Of a stretch of 6,389 nt of DNA, positions 5,175 to 6,389 are shown piece by piece. The notes under the pieces are model-generated. The model ran no database searches and was not told the DNA's origin. It saw only the letters and a program-made list of their open reading frames with translations. The position numbers were made by a program, and so were the translations under genes. Each line of letters begins with the position of its first letter. Within the stretch, counting starts at the first letter, position 1. Source of the stretch: CAYTNY01 sp964439215 (GTDB lineage Bacteria > Oederibacteriota > PGYV01 > CAYTNY01); contig CAYTNY010000111.1 of NCBI GenBank assembly GCA_964439215.1, positions 1-6,389 on the forward strand. The letters are read 5' to 3'.

Positions 5175-6224
5175 TTAAAAACACCTGCCGGTTTTTTCTT
5201 TGAGACATTCTCTGCTTTTACATTTAAGGCATATTTCATTATCAAGCCTTTTCCCTTTTGCAAAAGCCTCTATGTTTGACAGAGTGTCTTCCGCTATTTT
5301 ATCCATGGCCTCCTTTGTAAAAAAACCCTGATGTGATGTTATTAAAACATTATTAAAAGTAAGAAGCCTTGCCAGTACATCGTCCGTAACAGTACGGGAT
5401 GAATAATCCTCAAAAAAGTATTTGTCCTCCTCTTCATACACATCCAGCCCTGCATAGCCGACCTTATTTGTTTTGAGCCCTTCTATCAGGGCTTTTGTAT
5501 CTATCAACCCGCCTCTCCCGGTATTTATAAGCATTACTCCTTTCTTCATTTTGGATATAGCGGTCTTGTTGATTATATTTTTTGTTTCTTTATTCAGCGG
5601 ACTGTGCAGAGTTATTATATCCGATTTTCTGAATACAGTATCAAGACCGGCATAGGAATAACCGTTTTTTGAGGCATATTCCCTGTCGGGATATTTATCA
5701 TAAGCCTTTACATCCATGCCAAAACCATTGAGTATCCGTATGACTTCCTTTCCTATCTTTCCGGTGCCTATAACCCCCGCGGTTTTGCCCTTCATTCCGA
5801 AGCCCACAAAACCGCTTATTGAAAAATTATTATCCTTTGTCCGGTAATACGCTTTGTGTATTTTTCTGTTCAAAGACATCATAAGCCCTACAGCATGCTC
5901 CGCCACAGCATTGGGAGAATAAGCAGGGACATGCATGACATGTATTTTTTTATACGCGGCCCTGAAATCCACATTATTATATCCTGCCGATCTTAACGCA
6001 ATCAGTTTTATTCCATTTTCAGCCAGTTTTTCTATAACAGTCTTATTAAGCACATCATTCACAAAACATACAGCCGCATTATAATCTTTCGTGAGCCCGA
6101 CAGTGTCAGGATCCAGCCTGTTGGGAAAATATTTTATACTGTATTTTTTCTCCTTGTTTGCCCTGTCAAAAAATTCCCTGTCATAACTTTTCGCGTCAAA
6201 AAACGCTATTTTCACTTTTTTCAT
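5175..6224 (-). CDS. ldhA: D-2-hydroxyacid dehydrogenase, probable fermentative D-lactate dehydrogenase
   Basis: Cytoplasmic NAD-dependent enzyme, most likely reducing pyruvate to D-lactate to recycle NADH. 349 residues; the ATG at 6224 follows AGGGAG (6238-6233) at eight bases. The substrate loop RSAGYNNVD is at 78-86, VPAYSPNAVAEHAVGLM at 99-115, the Rossmann motif GTGKIG at 153-158 with D176 choosing NAD, and INTGRGGLID at 233-242. The catalytic set is R237, E266 and H298 (in TSHQGFF), each two positions later than in Escherichia coli LdhA, which the whole chain follows closely. Oddity: after the point where LdhA ends there is a tail with four cysteines (C332, C335, C340, C348), absent from the enzymes I know. 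First gene of the minus-strand cluster, with its own promoter upstream. Other 2-hydroxyacids as substrate cannot be excluded. Confidence 0.9.
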   Translation of the reverse strand: MKKVKIAFFDAKSYDREFFDRANKEKKYSIKYFPNRLDPDTVGLTKDYNAAVCFVNDVLNKTVIEKLAENGIKLIALRSAGYNNVDFRAAYKKIHVMHVPAYSPNAVAEHAVGLMMSLNRKIHKAYYRTKDNNFSISGFVGFGMKGKTAGVIGTGKIGKEVIRILNGFGMDVKAYDKYPDREYASKNGYSYAGLDTVFRKSDIITLHSPLNKETKNIINKTAISKMKKGVMLINTGRGGLIDTKALIEGLKTNKVGYAGLDVYEEEDKYFFEDYSSRTVTDDVLARLLTFNNVLITSHQGFFTKEAMDKIAEDTLSNIEAFAKGKRLDNEICLKCKSRECLKEKTGRCF

Positions 6225-6270
6225 GTGCCCGTCTCCCTGAATATAAATTATATTTTAAGTTATATGTGCA

Positions 6271-6298
6271 AGTATACTCACGGATGTAGTCATGTCAA
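6271..6298 (-). promoter_or_regulatory. Promoter of the ldhA-PRC-copB cluster
   Basis: On the minus strand: -35 TTGACA (6298-6293, perfect), 16-base spacer, -10 TATACT (6276-6271, one mismatch). Transcript start expected near 6264, leader about 40 bases and AT-rich. The -35 coincides with the last two codons (TTG ACA) before the TGA of the frame entering from the right. I see no clear operator such as a Rex or CsoR/CueR palindrome, so copper or redox control cannot be claimed. Confidence 0.65.
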
Positions 6299-6388
6299 GC
6301 AGCGCAGCGCACCTCCCCCGTTATCGCTGAGAATGGCCCATGCGCCTTCCCGGAACGTGAATACATTTGAAACGGGCACGCGCGTAAG
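6290..6388 (-). CDS. Possible C-terminal end of an unknown gene entering from the right
   Basis: A minus-strand frame is open from the window edge to TGA 6292-6290, giving 32 residues that begin LTRVPVSNVFTFREG and end AILSDNGGGALRCLT. The sequence reads like protein, and its base composition is more GC-rich than the rest of the window. The opposite strand is also open here (from ATG 6264 rightwards, 42 codons) with the same wobble positions, so strand choice rests on appearance alone. No family recognised; it could equally be part of a dispersed element. Confidence 0.33.
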   Translation of the reverse strand, partial: LTRVPVSNVFTFREGAWAILSDNGGGALRCLT

Positions 6389-6389
6389 T

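Noticed and set aside
5152..5208. Longer start (ATG 5208) for the PRC-barrel protein
   Set aside because: No good ribosome binding site, overlaps the dehydrogenase gene, and the added residues are outside the domain; ATG 5151 has a near-perfect site.
6325..6389. CTGAGA and GAACGTGA resembling pieces of a TPP riboswitch
   Set aside because: The pairing stems and the remaining conserved bases are missing, and no thiamine gene is present.

Overview
The window (about 45% GC by eye) is bacterial chromosome: close-packed genes, Shine-Dalgarno sites of the AAGGAGG type, GTG starts and sigma70-like promoters. It holds a plus-strand cluster on the left, a minus-strand three-gene cluster on the right, and a worn, mostly non-coding left edge. 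An LdhA-type fermentative D-lactate dehydrogenase and a type I signal peptidase suggest an anaerobic or facultative bacterium. The sequence does not let me name the phylum.

Positions 1-640: no intact gene. A minus-strand promoter and ribosome binding site (about 210-259) point left at a reading frame that leaves the window, but the best-placed start codon is out of frame with it. Next to it is a decayed C-terminal piece of what looks like an AbiEii/AbiGii-type nucleotidyltransferase toxin (342-489, minus). Then comes a near-consensus plus-strand promoter (579-607) overlapped and followed by two copies of an 18-bp palindrome (TGTNAAG-N4-CTTTACA).

Positions 649-1963 (plus): a small four-helix membrane protein of the DUF2178 kind, a 63-residue Cro/CI-type repressor starting one base after it, and a signal peptidase I. 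The twin palindromes are the obvious candidate operators for the repressor, giving an autoregulated membrane-protein/repressor module; the peptidase may be read through from it.

Positions 2063-6224 (minus): a probable operon in the order ldhA-like D-lactate dehydrogenase, PRC-barrel protein with a long basic helical tail, CopB-type (P1B-3) copper ATPase. It has a good promoter at 6271-6298, and gaps of 23 and 48 bases. The ATPase open frame starts inside a second metal-binding module: its true start appears to be a GTG at 4191 with an ideal ribosome binding site, and a one-base frame change in an A-run splits an N-terminal heavy-metal-binding domain from the pump. The same site also has the layout of a programmed -1 frameshift signal (an AAACCCG heptamer with GGAGG ten bases upstream). 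Base loss or a homopolymer sequencing error is the simpler reading, but the site is the most interesting thing in the window.

The right edge (6290-6388, minus) carries what may be the last 32 codons of another gene; the dehydrogenase promoter lies over its stop codon.
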